From: Quercus robur
Lineage: Eukaryota; Streptophyta; Magnoliopsida; Fagales; Fagaceae
NCBI RefSeq assembly: GCF_932294415.1
Contig: NC_065536.1
Span: 1,736,001 to 1,800,000, forward strand
DNA: 64,000 nucleotides
Direction: 5' to 3'
A program made the translations under genes and the position numbers. How positions within the stretch are numbered: position 1 is the stretch's first letter; each line of letters opens with the position of its first letter. Positions 33,201-45,120 of the stretch are shown here, piece by piece. The notes under the pieces are model-generated. The model did not search any database. It saw only the letters and a program-made list of their open reading frames with translations, and was not told where the DNA came from.

Positions 33201-34690
33201 CTCGTAGATACTAGTTTGCCCATATTGAGTGCAATTTACTTAAAGTGTGTGGATTGAGAACACTTAGGTGTTCATAACCTTCCCATTTTTTTCCCTATAT
33301 TGAATAATGGTCCAAAGCCACACGTAAGTGGATTGGATCCATATGATATTGCAGTAAGACATAATCTTAAATGGAGGATATTTTGACTTTTCTCTATTTT
33401 ATTTTATTTTATCCCTTCGGAATGAGAAATCTTATGCAAAAGTTTGGTAAAAGAGGAATGCCGATGTAGACAAATTGTGAAGTAGCTAATGACTGATCAA
33501 AAACAAAAAAAATAAGAAGGGGAGAAAAAAATAAAAAAAGAAACAAAAAAGAAGTGGCTAATAAGCCAAATTCTAATGACAAGTTGACAACGCTAGTAAA
33601 GATAGCATTTAAAGTGGTGTTGATACAACTTTGGTGATAATTGACAAATCATGCTTATACTTGAAAAATAATATGATGTGACACATTATTTGTGTTTTAT
33701 ACTAATATTAATGACCAAGAAAAAAATTTGTTGACTTTTCCATAGCCAACTTAGAACCCAGTTCTAAATCAGACTAAATTGGATGAGATATGCTTGTTTG
33801 AACATCTAAACTTTCTAGAGATATTGTTGTCCAATTCTGCTTTAGAATCAGTTTAAATGGGCCAAGAATCTTGTAATTTAGTGACATTTCCTTATCTCTT
33901 TTATAAGGAAAACAGCGTTTAAATCCCCCTCAATAATTGAATAGGGTTTAGGTTTTGTTTTCAAAGAGGCATTTGGTTCCTAGAGTTCAAAAGCACCCGT
34001 AGCTTAAAGCCGTAAGTTCTATGTGCTTTGTTCACCGAATCAAAGCCACCCAAATATGCAAAATCGATTCTAGATACCTAAAACCAATTTATGCCAAGCC
34101 AGCTAACGTAAACAAAACTTCTAACCAAAATCCCTTAATCAAAACTAAATCTAATCCATCTATTTAAACTAATTAAACAAAACCATTCCTAACCGAAAAA
34201 CTTAAATCATAACCAATCAACCAAAATACATAACTGAAAAAAGACTATGTAATTTGTTTCTTCAATAGCAAACTACTAAGTGCTTTTTTATATGCATATA
34301 ATTTAGTAATTTGTAATGGTACGCAAGCATAAATATATGAGATAACTATTTCATATAAACTTGTAAGTTCTAAGCTCCTAATAGACAAGCAAATGGGCCT
34401 AATGAGATATACAATTCTCTCGTAAAAGCTATAATCCTAATCAGCAATAACAATCTAACCTGAAGGCAGAAATTTGGAAACTCTTAAGGATGGCAGCAAC
34501 AATATGCACTATCTAAGCAACAATGTCATCTGCACTCACCAAATCCAGACCCAAATTTCATAAAAATCATAAAATAAAAATTAAATAAAGTATCTACCGC
34601 AAAATCCAAACCCAAATTTCACAAAAATCAAAACTGAAAATTAAATAAATAACCTAGATGTTAAGTATCCAAATCCAAACCCAAAATTTC
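30250..34690. other. Long non-coding interval of MULE-1
   Basis: AT-rich sequence with no recognisable coding exon on either strand. Open frames at 31743-31937 and 31930-32190 show no family. The acceptor just upstream of the PMD start (TTCTTCTTCAG before 30250) suggests this could be a long leader intron of the PMD gene, transcribed from the right end. Alternatively it is captured intergenic DNA. Confidence 0.4.
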
Positions 34691-35160
34691 ACATTAATCA
34701 AAACAAAAAATCATATAAATAACTTACCAACCAAAATCGGAATGGGTATGGGTATGGGTATGGTGAGGAAAAATGAATGGGTATGGGGGTGGTAATGAGA
34801 GAGAGGGACAAAAGGAGAAAGGATCTCCTAGTGAGGGAGAGAGAGATCGATGAGGAGAGGAGCCGATGGCTGGGCTCAGCCTCGTCGGCGTCGTCGCTGG
34901 GCTGGGCTGGGCTCTGCTCGTCGACGCCGGCGAGGTTCTGTGTGTGTGTGTGAGCGTGTGTGAATGTGAGAGGCCGTGTGAGAGATAGAGAGAAAATGAG
35001 AGAGTTTTGTGAGTGTGGGAAATGAAACTGTAAGACTGAGGGTGAGAGAGTGAGAGCGCTCTGGTTTGTGTGAGAGTGAGAGGGTGTGAGCGTGAGTGTG
35101 AGTGAAAGTGAGACAAATGCAATAGACGAAGACGTTAATTTTGAAAAACCCCAATTGGAA
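34691..35160 (-). promoter_or_regulatory. GC- and CT-rich leader next to the right end of MULE-1
   Basis: On the minus strand this stretch is CT-rich (TCTCTCACTCTC runs) and contains a GC-rich segment at 34860-34935, in sharp contrast to the AT-rich surroundings. Together with its position just inside the right terminal repeat and the leader-type acceptor at the PMD start, it is a plausible promoter/first leader exon for the PMD gene. An open frame at 34698-35294 on this strand is low-complexity and I do not regard it as coding. Confidence 0.4.
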
Positions 35161-35340
35161 ACCGAGTCTCTAAGACTCGATTTCCGGTTGGAATACACGT
35201 GGAAATCGAGTCTAAGAGACTCGATTTCCATGTCAATGCCAGATGGCAACTCTGCCACATCAGACATGGTCAAAGCACGTAAACCGAGCCTCAAAGGCTC
35301 GATTTAGAGGGCCAAAATCGAGCCTCTGAGGCTCGAGTTG
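35160..35340. repeat. Palindromic CGAG-CTCG array, right cluster
   Basis: Four palindromes of the same family as at the left end lie at about 35161, 35204, 35283 and 35316. The outer two match the two outermost left-end palindromes as part of the terminal inverted repeat. Confidence 0.85.
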
Positions 35341-35418
35341 CTAGTTTCCCAATTACTTTTAAAACCGGGCCAACTAACTGAATAGTTTCATCCTTATGGG
35401 TAATTACCCATTTTCGCC
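35280..35418 (-). repeat. MULE-1 right terminal inverted repeat
   Basis: Reverse complement of 9437-9575 with 7 mismatches in 139 bp. It ends ...ACCCATTTTCGCC at 35418 and is directly followed by the second target duplication GAAGTTGGA (35419-35427). Confidence 0.92.
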
Positions 35419-35427
35419 GAAGTTGGA
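35419..35427. repeat. Target site duplication of MULE-1, right copy
   Basis: GAAGTTGGA, identical to 9428-9436. Beyond it the sequence continues AGTTGGAAATGG, a CCAACTTCC-rich leader on the minus strand that matches the few bases left in front of the NBS-LRR start codon. Confidence 0.9.
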
Positions 35428-35700
35428 AGTTGGAAATGGAAATTTGTTTGGTTAATAACACAAGACTGCTTAAGGAGCAAATGGTAACTGTCTGATGAAA
35501 GAAGAAAGAGACCAAACAGGAGATTGAAGTTGAGATCTAAAGATCTTTAATAAATAAACAAAGGTCAAAGTCAGAAAATGATGTAGCGAATTGATCTTTT
35601 TAGGTGGCTCTGCTCTTGCTTATCTAGCCCACTTGACTTGACTCCACTATTCTATACTTCCCAAGTCATGATTATCCTTATCTTTTATCTCACAACAAAA
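35428..35700 (-). promoter_or_regulatory. Displaced promoter and leader of the NBS-LRR gene
   Basis: Removing MULE-1 and one target copy joins this sequence directly to the NBS-LRR ATG. On the minus strand it has a pyrimidine-rich leader (TTTCTTCTTTCATC, CCAACTTCC), an A/T TATA-like TTATTTATTAAAG at about 35547-35559, and WRKY W-box cores: TTGACC (reverse strand, 35563-35568) and two overlapping TTGACT (plus strand, 35633-35638 and 35638-35643). W-boxes are common in defence-gene promoters. It now lies about 26 kb from its coding region. Inference from the insertion geometry; no transcription data. Confidence 0.6.
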
Positions 35701-36500
35701 AAAAACTTGATTACTATGGCCCATTTTGATAGGACATCTTAAATATATATTTTCAATTTTTAAATAATATTATACGTATTTTATTATACTTTTTCATCTA
35801 CATGTATTTCAAAAAAATATAAATAATGAACTATTCTATACTTCTCTTTTCTTTTTTATTTTCTATGATTTGATTACAATTTATTTCATTATTATTGATT
35901 ATCGTTTGTGTTATTATTAATATTATTTTATTATCTATATTGTCAACTTTTCCTTTCAACATTTAAATTATTCTGTGAAACTGTGGCAGAGCCACGCAAA
36001 AGGGTAGGGCGCCATCACCCTACCCACTCCAAAATTTTAAGAATGTATATTATCTACATTTAAAATATATATATATATATATATATAGCTTATAAAAATT
36101 GAAGTTGACCCCTTAAATTTTGAGTCATTTCAGTGATGCTCTTAAAAGAAAAAGACATTATATTTAAACTCATATAATTTAAGAGGTTTAACAAATTAAA
36201 CTATGTAGTATCTAAGTAATAAATTTAACCTTAATTTTTTAGAAAGTAACAAATTTAATCTTGATGTTTCAGAAAGTAACAAATTAATCTTTAACCTAAT
36301 ATATTTGAGATTTAATATAAGTTAAGGGCTTAATTTGTTACACGCTTAAAATAAAATTTTTTTTTTTTAAAAAAAAGGTCAATTAGTCTAGTAATTATAG
36401 AGACAAGATATATTTTTTTCTCACTTTCAAATTTTTTTTTTTTTTGTAAACCATGCTCTAGTATGCGTACGTTAAAGTTTTGCATTATTCTTGAACTAAA
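35701..36500. other. No gene seen
   Basis: AT-rich intergenic sequence with an (AT)n run at about 36068-36087 and several A/T homopolymers. No coding segment, terminal repeat or RNA gene is recognised. Confidence 0.5.
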
Positions 36501-36509
36501 AGATTTCAT

Positions 36510-37096
36510 CAAGGTTTTCAGACCCGGACCGTTCATTGAATCGTAAAAGAGAGAGGTTCAAGGTTTTTGAGGTCCGAGGTCGAACCGGGGTCGAACCATG
36601 ATGACGTCATAATTAATTTAATAATTAATTAAAGCCTAAATATAGATATTAAATTTATAAAACTAGCAAAATTGACAATATATCTATATATGTGAGGGAA
36701 ATTTAATGATTTTCAAGCATATATTTAATAATTAAATAAGAAAGTTAATAAAATAAAATAATAACCATGAAAACATTAAAATTTATGATTAATTTTTGAA
36801 GTAAAGTTGAATATCTTTGAAGAATTTTAATTATAATTTTTTTTATTCCTTGTAAGAGATGGATAATTTAATTAAGTAGAATAAAATTGTGTTAAGTTGT
36901 TTTTAAAAAAAAAAAAAAAAATTGCTAAGGGGTTGGACCGCACGGTTCTCACCGGTTCGTGCAGTCCAACCCCAATTTTAGCGGTTCACGAAATTAACAA
37001 AAAATCCGGTTCTTTAGGCTTAAAAAATCGGTTTTCATTCCGGTTCCCGGTTTTCACGGTCCGACCTCCCGGTCTGGTCCGGTTTTGAAAACTATG
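36510..37096. mobile_element. hAT-type MITE with 8-bp target duplication
   Basis: A 587-bp element with short inverted ends CAAGGTTTTCAGACCCGG / CCGGTTTTGAAAACTATG, flanked by GATTTCAT on both sides (36502-36509 and 37097-37104). Eight-base duplications and CA.GG-type ends are typical of the hAT superfamily. The interior is AT-rich with subterminal GGTTCGAAC-like and ACCGGTTC motifs and a TGACGTCA at about 36600. There is no open reading frame, so it is non-autonomous. Confidence 0.85.
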
Positions 37097-37295
37097 GATT
37101 TCATTGGTTCCATAAAAATGAAAACCTTCAAAATTTCATTACGGAGATGATTAAAAATTAATTTTTTTATGTGAAAAATCATCAAGCATAATTTTGATAG
37201 GAGATACTACATTATTTTTTTTAAGAAGTACACGACTTTTATATTCTCATTAAAATTTATAAGATAATAAATTCTCTTAGAAAATTAATTTATAT

Positions 37296-37331
37296 ATATA
37301 TATGTGTGTGTGTGTGTGCGCGCGCGCGCGT
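37296..37331. repeat. Compound microsatellite (TA)n(TG)n(CG)n
   Basis: A run of alternating purine-pyrimidine: TATATATATATATG, then TGTGTGTGTGTG, then CGCGCGCGCGCG. Such tracts can adopt Z-DNA. No gene is nearby. Confidence 0.95.
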
Positions 37332-37415
37332 AGGCTTGTCGTAACTAATATATTAGTATCATAACTTGGCTTTCAAACTAAAATTTCTCGTTCGCCCTTA
37401 CATGCAAAGCTTTTA

Positions 37416-37551
37416 TGGTTCGTTTGGATTGAAGAAGGAAGGAGGGAGAGTGGAGGAAAGTAGAGTAGAGTTTATTGAAAATAGGTTAATTTTAGGCCAA
37501 ATCTACATTATTCTAGTCTACTCTCCCTCCTCTCTCAATCCAAACGAACCA
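37416..37551. mobile_element. Tourist-type MITE, 136 bp, TTA target duplication
   Basis: The ends TGGTTCGTTTGGATTGA and TCAATCCAAACGAACCA are inverted repeats. TTA flanks both sides (37413-37415 and 37552-37554), the usual 3-bp duplication of PIF/Harbinger elements. The inner arms (GGAGGGAGAGT / CTCTCCCTCC) extend the hairpin. Too short to code for anything. Confidence 0.88.
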
Positions 37552-37559
37552 TTAATTAA

Positions 37560-40500
37560 GATTTTGAAATGTAAAAAATGTTTGACCGCAATGACTAGTT
37601 CTTAGAAAGTTCAAAGTCTTTTTCTTTTGGGTTTCACATAGTAACTTCCCTGATAGTGCAATGTAAGAAGTGGGTCTTTAAGAAAAAAGAATATATACAA
37701 ATATATTAATAAGCTGATAAAATAAATAAATAAAACTTAATCCTTCAGTTTAATTAAGCAGCAAAAGAAAACAATAGACAGTAAAAGTGCGATAAATTAT
37801 AAGCCTTATAAAATTGATGTTGCTTCTTTCATGATCTAAACATGTTATGAAAGGTGGTATCTCTAAAAAGATGCTAAAATAGCCCAGCATATGATTAGAA
37901 CCCTTAAACACAAGTTTTACAAATAAAAAAAAAAATTTATACTAAACTAAAGATTAGTCTAGTGTACATGCTTAACCAGTTTTCATATCAACTAATAACC
38001 TAAGCAATATAGAGCTGAACAAATAAAGAGCAATATGAAAATAAGAGAAAAGCAAGCAAACTACAGCTAAACTCCAAGAAGTGTTTAGAAAAAGAAAAAC
38101 CCGAAGATCTAGGCGGAAAAACCTCTCCCCTTACCACATCGTTAGAAATCTCTAGTAGAAAGGATAGTTGCAGTACATAGGACACTATTAACTCTCTAAC
38201 ATATTTATAGAATATCAACATATTTATTTTATATAAGGATAGTTTGATAATCAAAATTATTTTGGGAAAATCCCAAAATTAGTAAACACCACTTATCTTT
38301 TATTTGCAAAAATGAAATCAACCATCATTGAGTCACAATAAATCAGTAGAATTAGAACCTAACCTTACTAAAATCACATTTAATAATATGAAATAAAAAG
38401 TGGTATCCCTAACCTTACTAAAATGCAAAATCAGCACCAATTAGTGGAAAAGGCAAAAGAACCATGATTGTAGCCCAATTTTTTGTTTTGTTTTTGTTTT
38501 TTTTTCAAAGGTAGCCTCAGGTTATTCACTATAATCTACTACGTCAAGTTTTAGGGCCTACTCTTGTCAATAAAGTTCACGAGGTACATTATCAATTCAC
38601 ACCATAGTTGTTAGGATCAAGATCCTATATAGTAATAGGATTGGTGAGATGGCCACTTAGATCGGATTGTAGGATTGAATCAATTCACAGTTCACACTGA
38701 TCTACCCACTGACAAAAAAAATGAATTTCTTCAATTACTGCAAGGTCGTGCTACTTTGTAATTTCATTTTTCTTTGTCCTCCATGATATGGGACTCTGGA
38801 AAAAGACATTTGAACTTTGAAGCCAATCTGACGCTTACTAATGGAAAATCATTAAACTCTTGTCTGAAATTAAAGGCTACATATACAACAACTCATTTTA
38901 CAAATTAGAGCCTATGCTTTCAAAGATTGTTTGAATGATTGTGAACTTTTAGATTTGGGTGTTTTTTAGGGGACCAAAATTTAGTTGATCTGATAGTATG
39001 TCGGAATTGGCCCAATACATTATGGAACTTTAGGATAGGGACCTGGGAAATGTAGCGTGGAAATTACATTTACCATATGCCCTGTATATGCATCCACCAA
39101 CCTAGAAACCTTATGAAATCAATATCGTATTCTTAACAGGCACCATCTCTAGGGAATGCTGCAACAGCAATCTGGTTCTCATTCCCCAAATCTCTAATGG
39201 CATATATAAAAAATAGTTTACCACTGCTAATGAAATTTATTAAAAAAAAAATTTAAAATTAAAAAAAAGAAAAAAAAAGAAAAGAAAAGAAAAGGTAACT
39301 GGTGTATACAAAATTCGCAATTCAATACTTCACAAGCTCTACAATGCAGTTGAATCTCTATACGAATTCCTCAGATTCAAAAGGATTATATCACAATTAC
39401 AAATCAACTTCAAGGCATAAATCCTTCATGAACCAAGCTAAAAGGACCAACGGCACTTGAATATATACTAGGCTAACAATTTAAATATATATAAACAAAC
39501 TGCTTCCAAACCCAAATTGTTGACTTGACTTTTAGGAAATTGGTTGACATATTGCTTAACAAAAGCAATATGAAATTTAACAGAAATATTGCTTATACAA
39601 ATAAAATTTTCCTCTTAACAAAAGCAATCTACGTAGTTTTGAAATCATGTCCCTATAATAACAAACTTGATAACCAGTCATTCACATTCAAACAACAAAA
39701 GGACATGGAAAGAAGAATTTACAGATATAGATAAAGCCAGTTGTCTCCTATTCACATGTCACAGCTTGACATTGTTTCTTCTTGACATCCATGATATGTT
39801 AGATTCGGGATGTTGATTGGAGCCTCATCTATAAGCCTTTTTGTGTCCATGACTTTGTAAACAAGGACAATGTTTCGGGGAGGAGAGAACAGAGCTTTGT
39901 TGTTTTGATATATAGAACTTTTCTGTTCTGCATATGGAGCCTTTTCAATTAGCTATCTTGCACCAGAATGTAAGACATGGCTATATGAGGTGCATCATTG
40001 CTTAATGATTTTCACCAGCATTAGCTATGCTCCTCCAATATGTTTAGACTGCATAAGTTCAACAAAGAAGGTCACAGCTTCAGGACAAAGGGTAGAAAAT
40101 ACAAAAACAAAGCTTGAGAAATAAAAATTTTCAACAACAGGTTTATTAAGGAAAATCCAACAATTTTTTTTACTGACATGAAAATGATTCTATCAATTGA
40201 AAATATTCAGCAAACTTCTCTTCTATTTCCTTATTTTAGAAAAGGGTAATTACAGTCTTAAGCTCAAACCCATCCCAATATCAATATGGTGTTTTGATTT
40301 CCCATCCACAAATGCTAGCAAATTCTCAATTAGTACACCATACAGAATATTGTAGTAAATTTGTGTGTGTGCTGGACATAACCATTATTGGACTGTAGCA
40401 TTATATTTAATTGATGCCAGAGGCAAACCAAAAATATTTAGCAAAATTCCAAACAGTGCGCAACTGAGATAAAATCAGCAATTGAAAACAACAATATGGA

Positions 40501-41429
40501 AAATGTAAGCTTTGACTAGACCTCTTAATCCCCCAGTAACTTCCATTTTGTTACTATGATTTAAAACTTAGATAACCACATGGTGGAATGATGTTGATTA
40601 ATTTTATTGGAATCATATAGAACTACATAATGATGATTAAACACACAAATATACCTCCTAGATAACTTTAAAAAGCTAACAGAAAAGCACCTTAATTATG
40701 AAAAGTTAAAAAAACAAAGGAAAGAAAAATGCAAACCTTCAACATAATAACCCTGATGTTGGGGAGAAAATAGATGACATTAAGGCCTCAATATATGAAA
40801 TCTGAGGTCAAAAGATCTTCATCCCTGTAAAACTCAACACTGTAGCGCACTACACCATTCTCCATGCTTATAACTTCAAATACTCGCTGGCTACAAGATT
40901 AATGAGCTTCTGCTGTGATCTGAATCATGAGTGACAACCATACCCAACAGATTAATGTAGAGAAAGCTATAAGAAACTAAATAGTTGCATGCCAGCAGAA
41001 GAATAATGAAGGACAAATTCGAGAAAATTTGGTCATTGGCAATATAATATAAGTAAGTAAAAAGGAAAAACTTAATTCCCTTGGCAGTTCAAAATCCATG
41101 CTCGCATCCCCAAGCACTCACCAAACATCCTTTCTCTGTCCTCAGAGGTCAATTGCAAAGCAAGGAATGTTTTCTAGTAGCTGGGATTTAGGGCTTATTC
41201 AGGGTAACAAGCATCATTAGAAGTGAAAGTTTGCAAAGAAGGCATAATTTTCTTAATGATTAGAATTATACTAATTTTAATCACAATGGACATCAATGTA
41301 ATGATCTAAAGTGAATATATATAGTAGCCTATCCTTAATTTAAAGGAGCTATAACATGTTAAGGTGAATTTCAAATTCTATGCAACAAACAGGGGATGAG
41401 CATCACGAGCAATCAAAATAGTAGTCAGA

Positions 41430-41468
<39 letters not shown>

Positions 41469-41680
41469 TCAAAATAAAAAAGGTGACTATTAGGACAGAC
41501 TCCAGAAGCAGAGTGCTAATTCCTACAGTATACTTTACTATTATGCCTTGCAACTTATTTAACTCATTAGCAATATGAGGAGCATAAACATAATCCAGAA
41601 AACATAAACCTAATTCCTACAACAAAACAGAGCAATCAAAGACTATTCAAATGAGAAGCAGCAATAAGTATGGATTTGAC
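37560..41680. other. Intergenic, no gene recognised
   Basis: AT-rich sequence with A-runs (39241-39290, 41434-41463 as T). Around 37990-38250 the wording resembles a degraded LTR leader (GGCGGAAAAACCTCTCC), but ends could not be fixed. Small open frames (38000-38254, 39525-39734, 41396-41578) have no recognisable domain. Confidence 0.5.
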
Positions 41681-41682
41681 AA

Positions 41683-44600
41683 TCAAACAAGAAAAATGGA
41701 AGTTAAATGAAAAATATACCATAAATCTTCCTCAATTTCCTTTGCGAGTGGTGGTGCCAAGATCATGTTCATTTCCTTCCTCAACTGAATTCTTGACGTC
41801 CTTGATGGGGTTTCTTCTTTGAGATTGATCTTATCTTCCTTGTCCATCAGAAATAATCTGCCCATAAGGTATATGTTAATCTGTTGGTCGAATGCTATTT
41901 GCAACAACTAGAGGACTTTGTCTAAGATCTGAAAACATGAATGACAAACAGAAGAAGATTGTTTTGAGATTTAAACAAGGATTATACTAGGAGATGAGCT
42001 AGATATGACATTGTCAATGATTTTAGGAGTTGTAGCCACAAAAGCTTTTGAGGGTACTCCAAATTTCCTTTAGAGATGAATACCGTTGAATGCAAGTTTC
42101 AAAAGTATAAATTATAATTTTCTAGCAAATTCTTCTTGATATCAAATAGTCCAGTCCTTTCAAAATTAGGGAACTTAAAAAATCCAATTTTAAATCCATA
42201 AGAAAAAAAAAAACAAAAAAAAAAAAAAAAACAAAAAAACCAATAAAATGATAAACAAGTTACATTACCTCATAAACCACAAAAGCCGCTCTTGAGCTAT
42301 GTCTACTGCCATTAAATAAAACTGATGTAGATGCAAATGAAAATTTATTAAACAGATACACTGGAGCAGTTTGCCATGAAAATTTGTCTTTACTTAGAAA
42401 ATATACAATGCTCCAATTTATAATTAATTTCTTCGAAACGAATCAATATGAGATTACATCCCAGCTTTAAGGAACATTCTTTCATTAGATAGAAAAGATA
42501 TCAGGCAAAGTTAAAGTGCTTTTGCAGGCTAATTAAACAGTGCTAAAAAACCAATAATAATTAAATCAGATACCTTGCATTGATGTAAGGAAGCAAATTT
42601 TCTGTTTAAGCAATATCTTCATTTTAGATTTTAGCCGCAGACCAAATAAATCAGACTTGTACTCTTGATATGGTTTCCTACATCTTGAAGGAAATAAACC
42701 AACCAAACAGTGGAGGAAACTCCTTGAGTGAGACAGATGGAGATAAGAAAGCAAAGAAGTTGCAACAAACCAAGAAAGAATTTGATTTACTATCAAGAAT
42801 GTTGTTCGGTGATTGTTACTTGATCCAAAGTATATGCAATATCTTCATATCTACAGCTGGTTGCTTCCCCAACTTTGCACTCTTCCATGCTATGAAACAC
42901 ATCCGCCTCTGAGACAAAGAAAACGCACAAAATATTGACATAAGAACTTGATAAATAGCAAGTACATAAACATTAAGACTAGATGAATGAAAAAGGGATT
43001 GAGTGATGGGTTTGAGCTTTTGTTGCTTCCCTCTTTTATCTTAAACTCGTTGAATGAAAAAAGGATTCAAGCATTCAAAATTGTAGATGGCAGGCTGAGT
43101 AAAGGTGTTATCTGAAGATTAAACTTATGTAACCAAATCAAATGGATTATTAAAGAAAACAAGATCAAAGGTTAAACTTGTTTGCAGCATCTTTGAAGTG
43201 ATAACGGGGCTTTTGAACCATTTTTTTTATAAGTAATGGGGCTTTTGTACATGAAGCCTTTCGCCTGATGTTAAGATTAAACCAAACCAAATGAGGAAAG
43301 AATATTTTGCATGATGTTCTGATTGAATGGGACCAAAACATTCCTAGGCCCTAAAGGGGTGGAAATAAAAGTAGTTGGGCATGGATTAAAAAGCAAATGC
43401 AATAGCATCAGAAGAAGAAAAAGAAGAATATAAAGTTACCTATAGGTGAATCAGAATTGAACTGCATAGAGCAAACAATAGTAATATGGCTTCATTGCCT
43501 TCTTCTTCTTCTTTTTTCCTTGCTCATATTGGTGACTAACTCAGGTATTTTTATTTTTGAATGTCATTCCAAATTGGGCGACTAGCAATGGTAAAAAGAA
43601 AAGCAAGCATTTATCATCTCATCCCCTCCATTCCTGGTGGTAACATCGCACTCTTCCCCCTCTTCCATGACACGGAACTCTTCAATCACTAAGACATGAA
43701 ACATCAATCTCCTAAATGTATAACACTAAACCATGAGAATTAGCAAACTAAATTCAAAACCTAAAACACAACATGGGAAATTACATAAGCTGAAAACTAG
43801 TAAATTACGTAGCTCACCATTCATCTGTCGCCATATAATATGGATTACACACGATATGTTCCATGATGCACTTTGTTGCTTCCATTATGAAATGATAGAG
43901 AACCTGCCTCTGTGGTCCTTTCTCATATGTGCACCCATGTGGGAAAATTTGATTCATCACAAAACGTACAGGCCTAGATATTAGAATCAGATGTTTGGTT
44001 CAAATGAGGCCAAAAAGAATTAAATATTTAGCATGAGATTATGAAGAATGGACAAAATGATTAGGAAAAACAGACAGATGATTAAGAAGAAAATATCGAT
44101 ATACCTCACAGTGAGGAGTAAATGATCCAATTAACAAAGCCAAGGTATATGTTGTTTCTTCTTCTTTCCTGCTGGTAACAGGCCTCCTGTACGTCACACT
44201 TTTTCATGTAATGAAATACTTCAGACTCTAAACCAAGAAATAAGCATATGATATTTCTTTACCTAACCCTATAACTTTCAAACTTGATAATTAACAAATT
44301 TATTTCAAAGCCTTGAAGGCCCCTCTCTCTCTTCTTAAGACTAGTGTTACATAGATTTCATTTCATGTGTCTAACTTAGATTGGCTACAAAAGAAAGCCA
44401 ACATGTCAAGTTAAAATTTTAGTAACATTCATTCAGGTATTATTTTTTTTCTTTTCTTTTCAAATAGAGAATCTTCCACACATTCTAGTTAAGCTGCATA
44501 TAGTGGGCATACCAGATTGAACCATTCGTGTCAGTGTCTTTGTGAGTTTGGCCAAAATCTTAAACTTAATCTACCAAAGTTTTGATTATTATCATTTTGA

Positions 44601-45120
44601 GGGAATTTTTGAGAGATGAGCAGGATAATTAATTGAAATTTTGGTTAAATAAAAGAAGATGATGAAGAAGAAGGTGTTACCCATGACTGGATCAGAATTG
44701 CAATGCCGAATCAAGCCGTAGCTGAACTTTGCTGACACATGCACAATCGCAAATAATTTTCCACCATCATCATCCAAAAATCTGAACTTGTAGCTAAATT
44801 TATGAACACCGAAAAGGGGGAATTTCTAATAAAAAAATAAGAAGAAGAAGAAGAGTTTGAAGAAGTTACCCATGAATGGATTAGACTTGCATCACTGAAT
44901 TTCAAGCCAAGAGTGAACATTGGCCACACAGACAAATCATCTTTCACCATCGCCATCCAAAAATCTCTACTTGAAGCTAGAAACACAGAAATCATAGGTC
45001 CTCTTCTTCGGCGTGCTCTTATTCGTCATCCTCTTCTTCGTCATTTTCCTCTTATGTCGTCGACATCTGGCCATGCCCACTTCCAAGGACTCCACATGTC
45101 CAAAAGAAAACCATGGACAA
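41683..45120 (-). repeat. NBS-LRR 3' flank, duplicated block, copy 2
   Basis: From 41917 the sequence matches 1-3075 in order. It then jumps across the missing 3076-3930 portion and matches 3960-4220 at about 44850-45120. The minus-strand donors near 44678 and 44868 correspond to those near 2943 and 3982. The block extends left of copy 1 (window edge) with a 74-codon minus frame at 41683-41907 (RLFLMDKEDKINLKEE) of unknown identity. No NBS-LRR coding region follows at higher coordinates, so this is an orphaned 3' end of a lost or displaced paralogue. Confidence 0.8.

Larger units (their letters stand above)
9437..35418. mobile_element. MULE-1: giant Mutator-like transposon with captured genes
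   Basis: A 25,982-bp element bounded by inverted repeats that start GGCGAAAATGGGTAATT and are flanked by a perfect 9-bp duplication. From left to right it holds the left terminal repeat with palindromic motifs; a MuDR-type transposase gene (+, broken); a second palindrome cluster at 14.6-14.9 kb; pieces of at least seven host genes (15.7-25.8 kb); a plant-mobile-domain gene (-, 25.9-30.25 kb); non-coding sequence; and the right terminal repeat. Gene-fragment capture is a known property of Pack-MULEs, but most described ones are a few kilobases long and lack a transposase. The internal palindrome cluster suggests an older, shorter element (9.4-14.95 kb) that grew, or a fusion of elements. It now lacks an intact transposase, so it would depend on a relative for movement. 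Confidence 0.85.

Noticed and set aside
34698-35294. A 198-codon minus-strand frame rich in S, L, T and H
   Set aside because: Low-complexity translation of CT repeats with no domain; several frames are open together. More likely leader or promoter sequence.
37985-38330. Possible further LTR copy
   Set aside because: The wording resembles an LTR leader, but neither TG/CA ends nor a 5-bp duplication could be placed.
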